A stretch of DNA of 64,000 nt, taken from positions 2,764,501-2,828,500 of the forward strand of contig NZ_JAQFII010000001.1 of the NCBI RefSeq assembly GCF_029504575.1. The letters are read 5' to 3'. Each line of letters begins with the position of its first letter. Position 1 is the stretch's first letter. The DNA comes from Streptomyces sp. SPB162 (GTDB lineage Bacteria > Actinomycetota > Actinomycetes > Streptomycetales > Streptomycetaceae). The notes under the pieces were generated by a model. The model saw only the letters and a list, made by a program, of their open reading frames with translations. It made no database searches and had not been told where the DNA came from. This document shows, piece after piece, positions 39,556 through 49,235 of the stretch. Position numbers and translations under genes: made by a program.

Positions 39556-40845
39556 TCAGCGGGACTCGACCGGAAGGTAGTCCCGCAGTTCGACGCCCGT
39601 GTAGATCTGGCGCGGACGGCCGATACGGGATCCGGGCTCCTTGATCATCTCGTGCCACTGCGCGATCCAGCCGGGGAGCCGGCCGAGCGCGAAGAGCACC
39701 GTGAACATGGTGGTCGGGAAGCCCATGGCGCGGTAGATCAGACCCGTGTAGAAGTCCACGTTCGGGTAGAGCTTGCGCGAGACGAAGTAGTCGTCGCTGA
39801 GCGCGTGCTCCTCGAGCTTGAGCGCGATGTCCAGCAGCTCGTCGGACTTGCCGAGAGCGGAGAGGACGTCGTGCGCCGCAGCCTTGATGATCTTCGCCCG
39901 GGGGTCGAAGTTCTTGTAGACGCGGTGCCCGAAGCCCATGAGCTTCACGCCGTCTTCCTTGTTCTTCACCTTGCGGATGAAGGCGTCGACGTCGCCGCCG
40001 TCGTTCTTGATGCCCTCGAGCATCTCCAGCACCGACTGGTTGGCGCCGCCGTGCAGCGGGCCCCACAGGGCGCTGATGCCGGCCGAGATCGAGGCGAACT
40101 GGTTCGCCTGCGAGGAGCCGACCAGTCGGACCGTCGAGGTCGAACAGTTCTGCTCGTGGTCCGCGTGCAGGATCAGGAGCTTGTCGAGCGCACCCACCAC
40201 GACCGGGTTCAGCTCGTACTCCTCGGCCGGGACCGAGAAGGTCATACGCAGGAAGTTCTCGACGTAGCCGAGATCGTTGCGCGGGTAGACCACCGGCTGG
40301 CCGACGGACTTCTTGAACGCGTAGGCCGCGATGGTCGGCAGCTTGGCGAGCAGCCGGATCGTGGACAGGTGGCGCTGCTGCGGGTCGAACGGGTTGTGGC
40401 TGTCCTGGTAGAACGTCGACAGCGCGCTGACCACGGACGACAGCATCGCCATCGGGTGGGCGTCGCGCGGGAAGCCGTCGTAGAACCGTTTGACGTCCTC
40501 GTGCAACAGCGTGTGCTGAGTAATTTCACCCTTGAAGGTGGAAAGTTCATCGACGGTCGGGAGCTCACCGTTGATCAACAGGTACGCGGTCTCGATGAAG
40601 CTGCCACGCTCGGCGAGCTGCTCGATGGGGTAACCGCGGTAGCGAAGGATGCCCTCTTCACCGTCAAGGAAAGTGATCGCGGACTTGTAGGCCGCGGTGT
40701 TGCCGTACCCGCTGTCCAGGGTGACCAGACCGGTGTCGGCGCGCAGCTTGCCGATGTCGAAGCCCTTGTCGCCGACAGTGCTTTCGACCACCGGGTAGCT
40801 GTGCTCGCTGTCCCCGTACCGCAGTACTACAGAGTTGTCGCTCAC
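39556..40845 (-). CDS. gltA: Citrate synthase (type II)
   Basis: A 429-aa TCA-cycle enzyme condensing oxaloacetate and acetyl-CoA. Active-site blocks are present: His in GPLHGGANQ (about residue 268), His in GFGHRVYKNFDPRA (about 307), and Asp in NVDFYTGLIYRAMG (about 365). The N-terminal extension and size match hexameric type II bacterial enzymes. GTG start with GAGGGA upstream. Monocistronic; the PknG cluster at the left of this window is unrelated in position. Confidence 0.96.
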   Translation of the reverse strand: MSDNSVVLRYGDSEHSYPVVESTVGDKGFDIGKLRADTGLVTLDSGYGNTAAYKSAITFLDGEEGILRYRGYPIEQLAERGSFIETAYLLINGELPTVDELSTFKGEITQHTLLHEDVKRFYDGFPRDAHPMAMLSSVVSALSTFYQDSHNPFDPQQRHLSTIRLLAKLPTIAAYAFKKSVGQPVVYPRNDLGYVENFLRMTFSVPAEEYELNPVVVGALDKLLILHADHEQNCSTSTVRLVGSSQANQFASISAGISALWGPLHGGANQSVLEMLEGIKNDGGDVDAFIRKVKNKEDGVKLMGFGHRVYKNFDPRAKIIKAAAHDVLSALGKSDELLDIALKLEEHALSDDYFVSRKLYPNVDFYTGLIYRAMGFPTTMFTVLFALGRLPGWIAQWHEMIKEPGSRIGRPRQIYTGVELRDYLPVESR

Positions 40846-40969
40846 GTCATTCCCTCACCGACGGTTTTGCCTCTTCTTCGAGGTGCCCTGACTAGGTCCA
40901 CTGTCCCCCATTTGGCACTGGCGCGTGCACTCGGGGTCGGCCATAGGGCCGAAACATGGCACGGAGTGC

Positions 40970-43187
40970 CTATTTCGCGCCCTGGGAGAGCCGGTGATCG
41001 AGGGCCGTGAAGCGCCGACCGGCCGAGACGGTACGTACCGCCTGGGCTATCGCCTTGCGCGACCCGACCAGAACCACCAGGCGTTTCGCCCTGGTAACGG
41101 CCGTATACAGCAGGTTTCGCTGCAGCATCATCCATGCCCCGGTGGTGACGGGGATCACCACGGCCGGGTACTCGCTGCCCTGGGAGCGGTGAATCGTCAC
41201 CGCGTACGCATGGGCCAGCTCGTCAAGCTCGTCGAAGTCGTACGGGATCTCTTCGTCCTCGTCGGTGAGCACGGTCAGCTTCTGTTCCACGGTGTCCAGC
41301 GCGGTGACCACGCCGACCGTGCCGTTGAAGACGCCGTTCTCCCCCTTCTCGTAGTTGTTGCGGATCTGGGTGACCTTGTCGCCGACGCGGAACGTGCGGC
41401 CGCCGAATCTGCGCTCCGGGAGATCCGGGCGGGCCGGGGTGATGGCCTGCTGGAGGAGACCGTTCAGCGCGCCGGCGCCTGCCGGGCCGCGGTGCATGGG
41501 GGCGAGCACCTGGATGTCGCGGCGCGGGTCGAGTCCGAACTTCGCGGGGATGCGCCGGGCCGCCACCTCCACCGTCAGCCGCCCCGCCTCCTCGGTGTCC
41601 TCCTCCGGGAAGAGGAAGAAGTCCGGCAGGCCCTGGGTGATCGGCGGAACCCCGGAATTGATCCGGTGGGCGTTGGTCACCACCCCCGACTGCTGGGCCT
41701 GGCGGAAGATCCGGGTGAGCCGCACGGCCGGGACCGGGCTGCCGTCGGCCAGCAGGTCCCGCAGCACCTCGCCGGCGCCGACGCTCGGCAGCTGGTCCAC
41801 ATCCCCCACGAACAACAGGTGGGCGCCCGGCGGCACCGCCTTGGCCAGCTTGTTCGCGAGCAGCAGGTCCAGCATCGAGGCCTCGTCCACGACCACCAGG
41901 TCCGCGTCCAGCGGCCGGTCCTTGTCGTAGGCCGCGTCACCTCCGGGTCTGAGCTCCAGCAGCCGGTGCACGGTCGACGCCTCCATGCCCGTCAGCTCGG
42001 ACAGCCTTTTGGCGGCGCGGCCGGTCGGCGCGGCCAGCACCACCTTGGCCTTCTTCGCCTGCGCCAGGGTCACGACCGAGCGCACGGTGAAGGACTTGCC
42101 GCAGCCGGGCCCGCCGGTGAGCACCGCGACCTTCTCGGTCAGCGCCAACCGCACCGCCTGCTGCTGCTCCGGCGCCAGGTCCGCGCCGGTGCGGCCCGCC
42201 AGCCAGGTCAGGGCCTTGTCCCACTGGACGTCCTGGAACAACGGCAGCCGGTCCTCCGGGCCCCGCAGCAGCCTGAGCAGCTGACCGGCCAGGGAGATCT
42301 CCGCCCGGTGGAACGGCACCAGGTACACCGCCCGCACCGGATCACCGCCCTCCGGATCCGGTACCGACTCCCGCACCACGCCCTCCTCGCCCACCAGCTC
42401 CGCGAGGCAGTCGATCACCAGTCCGGCGTCCACCTGCAGCAGCTTCACGGAGTCCGAGAGCAGCTGCTCCTCGGGCAGGAAGCAGTTCCCGCTGTCGGTG
42501 GCCTGCGACAGCGCGTACTGGAGCCCCGCCTTGACCCGCTCCGGGCTGTCATGGGGTATCCCCACCGCCTGGGCGATCCGGTCGGCGGTCAGGAACCCGA
42601 TGCCCCACACATCGGCGGCCAGCCGGTAGGGCTGGTTCCGCACCACGGAGATCGACGCGTCGCCGTAGTTCTTGTAGATGCGCACGGCGATGGACGTGGA
42701 GACCCCCACCCCCTGGAGGAAGACCATCACCTCCTTGATCGCCTTCTGTTCCTCCCAGGCGATCGCGATCATCTTCGTCCGTTTTGGGCCCCAGCCCCGG
42801 CACTTCGATCAGCCGCTTCGGTGCCCCCTCGATGACGTCCAGGGTGTCGGTGCCGAAGTGCTCCACGATCCGGTCGGCGATCTTGGGACCGATGCCCTTG
42901 ATCAGCCCGGAACCGAGGTACCGGCGTATCCCCTGGATCGTCGCGGGCAGGACGGTCGTGTAATTCTCCACGGTGAACTGCTTGCCGTACTGCGGGTGGG
43001 AGCCCCACCGGCCCTCCATGCGCAGCGATTCGCCCGGCTGCGCCCCCAACAGGGCACCGACCACGGTCAGCAGGTCGCCCGCGCCCCGGCCCGTGTCCAC
43101 CCGCGCGACCGTGTAGCCGTTGTCCTCGTTGGCGTAGGTGATCCGCTCCAGGACGGCTTCGAGCACGGCCAATCGCGCGTCCCCCAT
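40970..43187 (-). pseudogene. recD2: RecD2-type SF1B DNA helicase, frameshifted
   Basis: From ATG 43187 the N-terminal OB/HhH part (ARLAVLEAVLERITYANEDNGYTVARV ... IKGIGPKIADRIVEHFG ... VPGLGPK) is open to about 42785. The rest, from MIAIAWEEQKAIKEV to 40970, carries Walker A GGPGCGKSFT, VVVDEASML, GDVDQLPSVGAGEVL, TIHRSQGSEYP and YTAVTRAK. The joined product of about 738 aa is the usual RecD2 size. A four-T run at 42782-42785 where three would restore the frame is the evident cause. If real, the ATPase half might still be made from an internal ATG at 42772 but would lack the N-terminal domain. Confidence 0.88.
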
Positions 43188-43511
43188 GGGCCGGCCTCCC
43201 CTCCCCCAGCGGCACTCCGCGGCTGTCCAGCGGCTGCGCGACTGCTGCCCGACCGCCGCTCGTCGGCGATCTGGTCCGAAGGTACCGCCCGCCCCTGACA
43301 CCCCGGGGAAGCCTGTGGACAACCGCGGGCATGCGAAAGGGGTCCGGCGTGAGCCGGACCCCTTCGCGTTTCCCCCCAGTACCCCCGAAGCCCCCCTCGG
43401 GCGCATATCACTACCTCAGTTCCCCGAACCCCTCCCGGGAACCTTGATGCCTGTAAGACCGGCGACCCCCCAGAAGGGTTGTACGCCTGACAGAAATATT
43501 TTCAAGATTCT
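43188..43511. other. Intergenic region upstream of recD2 and downstream of the sugar operon
   Basis: 324 bp between two minus-strand genes. It must hold the recD2 promoter. It contains the hairpin at 43336-43367, which lies past the operon's stop. Otherwise nothing is seen. Confidence 0.5.
43336..43367 (-). terminator. Hairpin ending the sugar catabolic operon
   Basis: AAGGGGTCCGGC pairs with GCCGGACCCCTT over a GTGA loop (12-bp perfect stem). It lies downstream of the minus-strand operon ending at 43512 and is followed by an AAA on the transcript side. Confidence 0.6.
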
Positions 43512-44423
43512 TCAGAGCACGTGTTCGCGGTACCTGTGGGCGATCTCCGCGACCACTTCGGCGCCCTCCCGCGCCCACAGAGCAGGGTTGAAGATCTCCA
43601 CCTCCACGGCGCCCGAATACCCGGTCGCGTCGACCTGCTCCCGGAATCCGCGCAGGTCGACGCAGCCGTCACCGAGCTGGCCCCGGCCCAGCAGCACGCC
43701 CTCGGGCAGCGGGGTGACCCAGTCCGCGAGCTGGAAGGCCGCGATCCTGCCGGCCGCCCCGGCCCGGGCGATCTGCGCCGGGACCCGGTCGTCCCACCAC
43801 AGGTGGTACGTGTCCACGACGACGCCGACCTGCTCGGCGGGGAAGCGCTCGGCGATGTCCAGTGCCTGGCCCAGCGTGGAGACGACACACCGGTCCGACG
43901 CGTACATCGGGTGCAGCGGCTCGATCGCCAACCGGACCGACCGCTCGGCGGCGTACGGAGCCAGCTCCGCCAGCGCGTCCGCGACCCGCTCCCGTGCGGC
44001 GGCGATATCGCGCTCTCCTGCGGGCAGTCCGCCCGAAACCAGCACCAGGGTGCCGGTTTCCAGGACGGCCGCCTCGTCGATCGCGGCCCGGTTGTCGTCC
44101 AGCGCCGCGCGCCGGGCGACGGGATCGCTCGCGGTGAAGAAGCCGCCGCGGCACAAGGACGTCACCTGGAGGCCGGTTTCCCGCATCAGCCTGGCGGCCC
44201 GCTCGACGCCGTACTCCTGCACCGGCGCGCGCCAGAGGCCGACCCCGGGCACTGCGAGTGCGGCGCAACCCGTCGCCAGCTCGGGCAGCGACCACTGCTT
44301 GACGGTCTCCTGGTTGATGCTCAACCGCGCCAGATCACCGGCCGTCGGACCCCCCGCCGTCGCACCGGAAACGGCCGCACGGACGGCGGACGTACGGCCG
44401 GAGCCGCCCCCGTCGGCGCTCAT
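43512..44423 (-). CDS. TIM-barrel sugar phosphate isomerase/epimerase
   Basis: A 303-aa protein of the xylose isomerase-like TIM-barrel fold. Metal-ligand blocks are visible: IEPLHPMYA, VVDTYHLWWD, and the final VEVEIFNP. Last gene of a three-gene operon; its ATG overlaps the previous stop by one base. Members act on inositol- or ketose-like substrates; exact reaction unknown. Confidence 0.87.
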   Translation of the reverse strand: MSADGGGSGRTSAVRAAVSGATAGGPTAGDLARLSINQETVKQWSLPELATGCAALAVPGVGLWRAPVQEYGVERAARLMRETGLQVTSLCRGGFFTASDPVARRAALDDNRAAIDEAAVLETGTLVLVSGGLPAGERDIAAARERVADALAELAPYAAERSVRLAIEPLHPMYASDRCVVSTLGQALDIAERFPAEQVGVVVDTYHLWWDDRVPAQIARAGAAGRIAAFQLADWVTPLPEGVLLGRGQLGDGCVDLRGFREQVDATGYSGAVEVEIFNPALWAREGAEVVAEIAHRYREHVL

Positions 44424-45620
44424 CAGGACACCCCGTTGATCACGAGCAGCTGCCGCATCCGCGCCTCGGCCAGCGCCGGGTCCGGGAACAGGCCGAGACC
44501 GTCGGCCAGCTCGTAGGCGCGCGCGAGGTGCGGGAGGGAGCGCGCCGACTGCAGGCCGCCCACCATCGTGAAGTGCGACTGGTGACCCGCCAGCCAGGCC
44601 AGGAACACCACCCCGGTCTTGTAGTAGCGCGTCGGAGCGCCGAACAGGTGCCGGGACAGTTCGACGGTCGGGTCGAGCAGCGCCCGGAAGCCCGCCGCGT
44701 CCCCGGTGTCCAGGGTGCGTACGGCGGCGGCGGCGAGTGGTGCCAGCGGGTCGAAGATGCCGAGCAGGGCGTGGCTGAAGCCCTGCTCGTCGCCCTCGAT
44801 CAGCTCGGGGTAGTGGAAGTCGTCGCCGGTGTAGCAGCGCACGCCCTGGGGCAACCGGCGCCGCAGCTCCACCTCCCGCCGGGCGTCGAGCAGCGACACC
44901 TTGATCCCGTCGACCTTGTCGGGGTGGGCGGCGATGACGTCCAGGAACGTCTCCGTGGCCGCGTCGAGGTCCGCACTGCCCCAGTAGCCGGTCAGGGCAG
45001 GGTCGAACATCGGGCCGAGCCAGTGCAGGACGACCGGTTCCGCGGCCTGGCGGAGCAGGTGGCCGTAGACCTCGGCGTAGTCGTCCGGCCCCTCGGCCAG
45101 GGCGGCCAGGGCGCGGGACGCCATGAGGACGGCCTGCGATCCGGACTCCTCCACGACGGCCAGCTGCTCCTCGTAGGCGGCGGTGACCTCGGCGAGTGTC
45201 CCGGCGGGCGCGGTGAGTTGGTCCGTACCGACACCGCAGGCGATGCGGCCCCCGACGGCCCGGGGCCTCGGCGGAGGAGCGGCGGATCAGTTCGGCCGCT
45301 GCCGCCCAGTCCAGCCCCATCCCGCGCTGGGCGGTGTCCATCGCCTCGGCGACGCCCAGCCCCTGCGACCACAGGTGGCGGCGGAAGGCGAGGGTGGCGT
45401 CCCAGTCGATGGCGGCGGGCTCGTCAGGGGCGCTGCGCCAGGGATCCGCGACGACGTGCGCGGCCGAGTAGACGACCCGGCTGCACAGTTCGCCGCCCTG
45501 GGAACCGTCCTGGAGACCGTCCCGGGAACCACCCTGGGAGTGGACGACGGGCTCGGTACGCGGCACATATGTGCGCAGTTCGCCGGTGGCGCCCGGGAGC
45601 CCGATGGCCCGGCCGCTCAC
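44423..45620 (-). pseudogene. DUF993-type dihydrodipicolinate synthase-like protein, frameshifted
   Basis: The N-terminal part from GTG 45620 (SGRAIGLPGATGELRTYVPRTEPVV...AELIRRSSAEA) and the C-terminal part (VEESGSQAVLMASRAL...TRYYKTGVVFLAW...LLVINGVS) are in different frames. A GGGG run at 45262-45265 with one G too many explains the break, since removing one restores a continuous reading. Joined, about 398 aa. The family is an aldolase-like TIM barrel found beside Gfo/Idh/MocA oxidoreductases. GTG overlaps the oxidoreductase stop (GTGA). Confidence 0.82.
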
Positions 45621-46768
45621 AGGGACAGCTCCGGGACGTCGAAGCGGCGACCCTCGGCGGACGACCGCAGTCCCAGTTCGGCGAGCTGGACACCGCGCGC
45701 ACCGGCCAGCAGGTCCCACTGCCAGGGCTCGTCGAGCACCACGTGGCGCAGGAAGAGCTCCCACTGGCTCTTGAATCCGTTGGTGAACTCGCCGTTGTCC
45801 GGGACCGCCTGCCACTGGTCGCGGAAGGGCTCGGTGACCGGGAGGTCCGGGTTCCAGACGGGCTTGGGGGTGGCGGAACGGTGCTGCACCCGGCAGTCCC
45901 GCAGGCCCGCGACGGCCGAGCCGTGCGTGCCGTCGACCTGGAACTCCACCAGTTCGTCGCGGTTGACGCGCACCGTCCAGGAGGAGTTGATCTGGGCGAT
46001 GGCGCCGCCGTCCAGCTGGAAGATGCCGTAAGCGGCGTCGTCGGCGGTCGCGTCGTACGGCTTGCCGTCCTCGTCCCAGCGCCGCGAGATGTGGGTGGCG
46101 GTCAGCGCCTGCACGGTCCTGACCCGGCCGAACAGCTCGTGGAGCACGTACTCCCAGTGCGGGAACATGTCGACGACGATGCCGCCGCCGTCCTGCGAAC
46201 GGTAGTTCCACGAAGGCCGCTGGGCGCTCTGCCAGTCGCCCTCGAAGACCCAGTAGCCGAACTCGCCGCGGATGGAGAGGATCTGCCCGAAGAAGCCACC
46301 GTCGATGAGCCGCTTGAGCTTGAGCAGACCGGGGAGGAAGAGCTTGTCCTGGACCGCGCCGTGCTTGACGCCGGCGGCGGTGGCGAGCCGGGCCAGCTCC
46401 AGGGCGCCGTCCAGGGTCGTCGCGGTGGGCTTCTCGCAGTAGACGTGCTTCCCGGCGGCGACGGCCTTGCGCACCGCCTCCTCGCGGGCCGAGGTGACCT
46501 GGGCATCGAAGTAGATCTCGATGGTCGGGTCGGCCAGGACGGCGTCGAGGTCGGTGGAGATGTGCTCCAGTCCGTGCCGGTCCGCCATCACGCGCAGCGC
46601 GTGCTCCCGACGGCCGACGAGGACCGGCTCGGGCCACAGCGTCGTCCCGTCCCCGAGGTCGAGTCCGCCCTGCTCGCGCAGGCTCAGGATCGAGCGGACG
46701 AGGTGTTGGCGATAGCCCATGCGGCCCGTGACGCCGTTCATGGCGATCCGCACTGTCCTGCGTGTCAC
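45617..46768 (-). CDS. Gfo/Idh/MocA-family NAD(P)-dependent oxidoreductase
   Basis: A 383-aa sugar or polyol dehydrogenase-type protein. The Rossmann start is AMNGVTGRMG (about residues 8-17) and the family EKP motif is at about 110 (YCEKPTATT), with HHxxD-like WEYVLHELFG in the C-terminal domain. First gene of the operon; GTG at 46768 has GGGGAGGA upstream. It is divergent from LacI, with a palindromic operator between. Confidence 0.9.
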   Translation of the reverse strand: MTRRTVRIAMNGVTGRMGYRQHLVRSILSLREQGGLDLGDGTTLWPEPVLVGRREHALRVMADRHGLEHISTDLDAVLADPTIEIYFDAQVTSAREEAVRKAVAAGKHVYCEKPTATTLDGALELARLATAAGVKHGAVQDKLFLPGLLKLKRLIDGGFFGQILSIRGEFGYWVFEGDWQSAQRPSWNYRSQDGGGIVVDMFPHWEYVLHELFGRVRTVQALTATHISRRWDEDGKPYDATADDAAYGIFQLDGGAIAQINSSWTVRVNRDELVEFQVDGTHGSAVAGLRDCRVQHRSATPKPVWNPDLPVTEPFRDQWQAVPDNGEFTNGFKSQWELFLRHVVLDEPWQWDLLAGARGVQLAELGLRSSAEGRRFDVPELSL

Positions 46769-46810
46769 GTTGGGTCCTCCCCTTCGGCCGCTATCGCCCG
46801 GCAAGCGATA

Positions 46811-46822
46811 GCAAGCGCTTTC
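46811..46822. promoter_or_regulatory. LacI-type operator between the operon and lacI
   Basis: GCAAGCGCTTTC with the perfect core AAGCGCTT. A partial copy GCAAGCGATA precedes it. Core AAGCGCTT is the usual LacI/CcpA-type half-site. It lies 45 bp upstream of the oxidoreductase start, in the promoter. Confidence 0.65.
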
Positions 46823-46926
46823 TTCTCTTGCACGCTAGCCGGAAGCGGGCCGATCCGACAAGGTGAGAACATGTCCGGCAACGGGCGGTGCGGTCCCGGG
46901 ACGGTCAGCAGGAGGTACGGACGCAG

Positions 46927-48003
46927 ATGGCAGTGACCCTCGCCGATGTCGCGGCGCGCGCCGGGGTGTCGTCCGCGACCGTCTCGCGCGTCCTCAACGG
47001 CAACTACCCGGTGGCGGGCAGCACCCGCGAACGCGTCCAGCGCGCCGTCGAGGACCTGGACTACGTGGTGAACGGTCAGGCCAGGGGCTTGGCAGCCGCC
47101 ACCTCCGACCTGATCGGGGTGCTGGTCAACGATGTCGCGGATCCGTTCTTCGGACTGATCGCGAGCGCCGTCCAGGCCGAGATCAGCGACTCGTCCGCGC
47201 CCGGCGGCGGCAAGCTCGCGGTGGTCTGCAACACCGGCGGCTCACCCGAGGCCGAACTCACCTACCTGACGTTGCTGGAACGCCAGCGTGCCGCCGGGGT
47301 GGTGATCACCGGGGGCGCGGTCGAGGGGGCCGAGCACAGCGCGGCGGTCGCGGCCCGGCTCGCCCGGCTCGCCGAGTCCGGCACGCGGATCGTGCTGTGC
47401 GGACGGCCGCCGCTGGACCAGCCGGGTACGCGGATCCCCGTCGCGACCGTCGCGTTCGACAACCAGGGCGGCGCGCGGCGGCTCACGGAGCACCTGCTGT
47501 CCCTCGGCCACCGCCGGATCGGGTACGTCGCGGGTCCCGCCGACCGCACCACCACCCGGCACCGACTGGAGGGCCACCGGGCGGCGCTGGCGGACCACGG
47601 CCTGCCCTCCGCGGGCCCCGACGTCGAGCGGCTCACGGTGCACGGCTCATACGACCGCTCCTCCGGTTACGACGCGGCGCTGGAACTCCTGCGCAGGGAC
47701 CCCGCGCTGACCGCCGTCATCGCCGCCAACGACACGGTCGCGCTGGGCGTGTGCGCGGCGGTGCGCGACCAGGGGCTGAGCATTCCGGGCGACGTCTCGG
47801 TGGCGGGGTTCGACGACCTTCCGTTCAGCGTGGACACCGCGCCGGCCCTGACGACGGTGCGCATTCCGCTCCAGGAGGCGGGCGCCCGAGCCGGCCGGCT
47901 CGTCATGGGGCGTCAGGCTCCGCCGCCGGGCGGCCTCGCGACGATCCGTACCGAACTGATGGTGCGCGCCTCCACGGCCAGGCCGCGGGCGGGCTCCGCA
48001 TAA
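46927..48003 (+). CDS. LacI-family transcriptional repressor
   Basis: A 358-aa regulator with the N-terminal LacI HTH (VTLADVAARAGVSSATVSRVLNG, blocks VTLADVAARAGVS and TVSRVLNG) and a periplasmic-binding-like sugar-sensing domain. Divergent from the three-gene catabolic operon, with an AAGCGCTT operator between, so it probably represses that operon until its sugar or polyol is present. ATG at 46927; the GGAGG is 11 nt upstream, so an internal GTG at 46933 is possible. Confidence 0.92.
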   Translation: MAVTLADVAARAGVSSATVSRVLNGNYPVAGSTRERVQRAVEDLDYVVNGQARGLAAATSDLIGVLVNDVADPFFGLIASAVQAEISDSSAPGGGKLAVVCNTGGSPEAELTYLTLLERQRAAGVVITGGAVEGAEHSAAVAARLARLAESGTRIVLCGRPPLDQPGTRIPVATVAFDNQGGARRLTEHLLSLGHRRIGYVAGPADRTTTRHRLEGHRAALADHGLPSAGPDVERLTVHGSYDRSSGYDAALELLRRDPALTAVIAANDTVALGVCAAVRDQGLSIPGDVSVAGFDDLPFSVDTAPALTTVRIPLQEAGARAGRLVMGRQAPPPGGLATIRTELMVRASTARPRAGSA

Positions 48004-48116
48004 CGCGTCGGCGTAAGGCTCCGGACGAGGGCCCCGCGTAACGCGTCCGCGTAAGGCGCCGGACGAGGGCCCCGCGTAAACGCGTCCGCGTCAGGTGCCG
48101 CACAAGAGCTCCGTGT
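48001..48116 (+). repeat. 38-bp tandem repeat, three copies
   Basis: Units begin TAACGCGTCNGCGTAAGG and end GACGAGGGCCCCGCG; copies start at about 48001, 48039 and 48077, the third diverged. It begins at the lacI stop codon. No coding or terminator role is obvious. Confidence 0.8.
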
Positions 48117-48305
48117 ATCGCCTGTGCGTGAGGTCTTCCGCCCAGGTCCTCCGCGTGCCGTCAGGGCCCATGGGCCGTGAGACGCCTGGAGGGACCTCGT
48201 GGGAGAGGAGTGGCGGCCGGCGCTCCAGACCGGATCGCGGCGGCGCGCGACGACCCGCGCCGTCGGAGGTTGACCCTGCCCGACGCGGTGCCTAGTGTCC
48301 GGCGG

Positions 48306-49103
48306 ATGAAGCTCGCGTTCTCCACACTAGGTGTCCCCGCCCTCCCCATCGAGCAGGTCGTCCGCCTCGCCACCGAGCATGGTTTCCACGGTGTGGAGAT
48401 CCGGGCCAACGCCGAGGAACCCGTCCACACGGGCCTGTCGGCGGCGGAACGGGAAGCGGTCGTGGCCGAGTTCGGGAAGTCGGGGGTGGAGATCCTGACA
48501 GTGGCCGCCTACACGAAGGTCGCCGCGCCGGGTGACGACGAGCCGGTGCTGGCCGACCTGCGCGCCAACCTGGAACTCGCCGCCGATCTCGGGGCCCCGT
48601 TCGTGCGGGTCTTCCCCGGCGGCGGGGACCTCCCGGCGGAGGAGGCCGACCTGTACGCCGCGCGTCGGCTGGCGGCGGTCGCGCCGGACGCCGCCCGCCT
48701 CGGTGTGAAGGTGCTGCTGGAGACGCACGACTCGCACGCGACCGGGGCGGACGCGGCCCGGATCCTGGGGCTGGTCGGGCACGGCAGCGTAGGGGCGATC
48801 TGGGACGTGATGCACACCTGGCGCGGTGGCGAACAGCCGTCCGAGAGCTACCTCGTACTCGCCCCGCACCTGGGATACGTGCAGGTCAAGGACATCGCGT
48901 CAGCCGAGGACACCACCCCCCTGCCGCTCGGGAAGGGCGTGCTGCCGCTGGCCGAGACCGTGGAGGTGCTGAGCCGGGGGGACTGGGACGGCTGGCTGTG
49001 CTGGGAGTACGAGAAGCGCTGGTACCCGCAGGTCGCGGAGCTTCCGGAGCTGCTGTCCCCGGCACGGCAGCACCTGTCCCGGCTGCTCGCCGGCTCGGCG
49101 TGA
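48306..49103 (+). CDS. TIM-barrel sugar phosphate isomerase/epimerase (stand-alone)
   Basis: A 265-aa xylose isomerase-like TIM-barrel protein: KLAFSTLGVPALPIEQVV at the start, GFHGVEIR, LLETHDSH, WDVMHTW, VQVKDI and WEYEKRW carry the usual metal-binding residues. About 300 bp downstream of lacI in the same direction; could be part of the same regulon. The ATG has only a weak purine tract upstream. Substrate unknown. Confidence 0.87.
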   Translation: MKLAFSTLGVPALPIEQVVRLATEHGFHGVEIRANAEEPVHTGLSAAEREAVVAEFGKSGVEILTVAAYTKVAAPGDDEPVLADLRANLELAADLGAPFVRVFPGGGDLPAEEADLYAARRLAAVAPDAARLGVKVLLETHDSHATGADAARILGLVGHGSVGAIWDVMHTWRGGEQPSESYLVLAPHLGYVQVKDIASAEDTTPLPLGKGVLPLAETVEVLSRGDWDGWLCWEYEKRWYPQVAELPELLSPARQHLSRLLAGSA

Positions 49104-49235
49104 CGCGGCACCGGCCGGGGCGGTCCTCCAGGGGGCGCTCCCCCGGGGGGCGGTTCGGGCGGTGTCCCGCGCCCTTTCAGCCGAACGGCGCGTCGCACAC
49201 GCCCCGGTGACCTCGGGCGACCCCACGATGGAGCC

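Noticed and set aside
40925..42835. Plus-strand open frame opposite recD2
   Set aside because: Shadow of the helicase gene; His/Arg/Gln-rich with no recognisable domain.
42785..43187. Programmed frameshift in recD2
   Set aside because: An AAAA run exists on the coding strand, but no slippery heptamer with a downstream stem is evident and the family is not known to use recoding; a plain indel is simpler.
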